Shown: positions 5,790 through 6,003 of the stretch, piece after piece
Numbering within the stretch: position 1 is the stretch's first letter
How the letters are laid out: each line of letters begins with the position of its first letter
From: an uncultured Lachnospiraceae bacterium
GTDB lineage: Bacteria > Bacillota > Clostridia > Lachnospirales > Lachnospiraceae
NCBI GenBank assembly: GCA_902489925.1
Contig: CABUBX010000128.1
Span: forward strand, 1-6,003
Length of the DNA stretch: 6,003 nt
Direction: 5' to 3'
Notes under the pieces: generated by a model
What the model saw: the letters and a program-made list of their open reading frames with translations, nothing else
What the model was told of the DNA's origin: nothing
The model's database searches: none
Translations under genes and position numbers: made by a program

Positions 5790-5801
5790 AATATTCGTCG
5801 A

Positions 5802-5885
5802 GCGGGAGTGCTGGAATTGGCAGACAGGCAAGACTAAGGATCTTGTGTCTGTATAGACGTGTGGGTTCAAGTCCCATCTCCCGCA
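5802..5885 (+). tRNA. tRNA-Leu, anticodon AAG
   Basis: A complete class II tRNA. The acceptor stem is GCGGGAG (5802-5808) with CTCCCGC (5878-5884), seven perfect pairs, and A73 at 5885. The D-arm contains AATTGG. The anticodon stem is CAAGA/TCTTG (5829-5833, 5841-5845) around the loop CTAAGGA, so T33 is followed by AAG (5836-5838), which reads the Leu codon CUU. The long variable arm is GTCT-GTAT-AGAC (5847-5858), typical of Leu. The T-arm is GTGGG-TTCAAGT-CCCAT (5861-5877). No CCA is encoded (TCA follows A73), so a CCA-adding enzyme must finish it. A34 in a leucine tRNA is uncommon in bacteria, where GAG is the usual form; it would be expected to be deaminated to inosine by TadA or a related enzyme. 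Confidence 0.96.
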
Positions 5886-5891
5886 TCACAT

Positions 5892-5928
5892 AAACCATCT
5901 TGAGTTATCAAGGTGGTTTTTTCTTTTT
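5892..5928 (+). terminator. Terminator after tRNA-Leu
   Basis: AAACCATCTTGA (5892-5903) pairs with TCAAGGTGGTTT (5908-5919) around GTTA with a single T-G wobble, followed by T-rich sequence (T's at 5917-5922 and 5924-5928). It lies seven bases after the tRNA. Confidence 0.92.
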
Positions 5929-6003
5929 CTGATTTTCTTTATACATTCTTTATAAAAAATTCCTTTTTCTTTGCTTCCATTACTGTATCAAATAAAGTAT
6001 AAT

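Noticed and set aside
5998..6003. TATAAT at the very end of the window as a promoter
   Set aside because: No good -35 box at 16-18 bases (TTCCAT at 17 bases is poor) and no downstream sequence to judge.
1..6003. CRISPR array or defence system
   Set aside because: No regularly spaced repeats and no recognisable defence genes; every long frame is assigned to housekeeping or remnant functions.

Overview
The window looks like a chromosomal stretch from a low-to-mid-GC Clostridia bacterium, most plausibly of the Lachnospiraceae type. The evidence is strong AGGAGG ribosome binding sites, consensus sigma-A promoters, a threonine T-box leader in front of thrS, a Zn-ribbon/DUF4368-type large serine recombinase remnant, and a tRNA gene without an encoded CCA. 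The genus cannot be fixed from sequence reading alone.

Layout, all on the + strand. (1) Bases 1-1350 hold a dead large serine recombinase. It is cut off or rearranged at its 5' end, broken by a frame-shifting internal deletion near base 657, and stopped by an in-frame TAA at 922-924. Bases 1351-1500 hold a small hairpin and a possible old mobile-element end. (2) Bases 1501-2052 encode an intact family 4 Fe-S uracil-DNA glycosylase. (3) Bases 2073-4261 are a self-contained thrS unit: a perfect consensus promoter, a T-box leader with an ACC specifier and a mutually exclusive antiterminator/terminator, a threonyl-tRNA synthetase lacking nearly all of the usual N-terminal TGS domain, and a strong terminator. 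(4) Bases 4285-4860 encode a short zinc amidase of the Amidase_3 family with no signal peptide. Its ribosome binding site sits directly behind the thrS terminator. (5) Bases 4944-5702 encode a ThuA-domain protein with its own promoter. (6) Bases 5802-5885 are a tRNA-Leu with an unusual AAG anticodon, preceded by an A/T-rich UP-like tract and a promoter and followed by a clear terminator. The last 75 bases contain no gene I can support.

The genes are mostly independent units, not one pathway. The best supported regulation is tRNA-dependent control of thrS: uncharged tRNA-Thr should stabilise the antiterminator and allow synthesis of the synthetase. I see no complete new defence or mobile system. 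The points most worth a second look are the A34 leucine tRNA, the TGS-less ThrS, a possible promoter that starts inside the thrS terminator hairpin and drives the amidase, and a TTGCGCAA palindrome in the thrS promoter spacer that recurs just downstream of the T-box.
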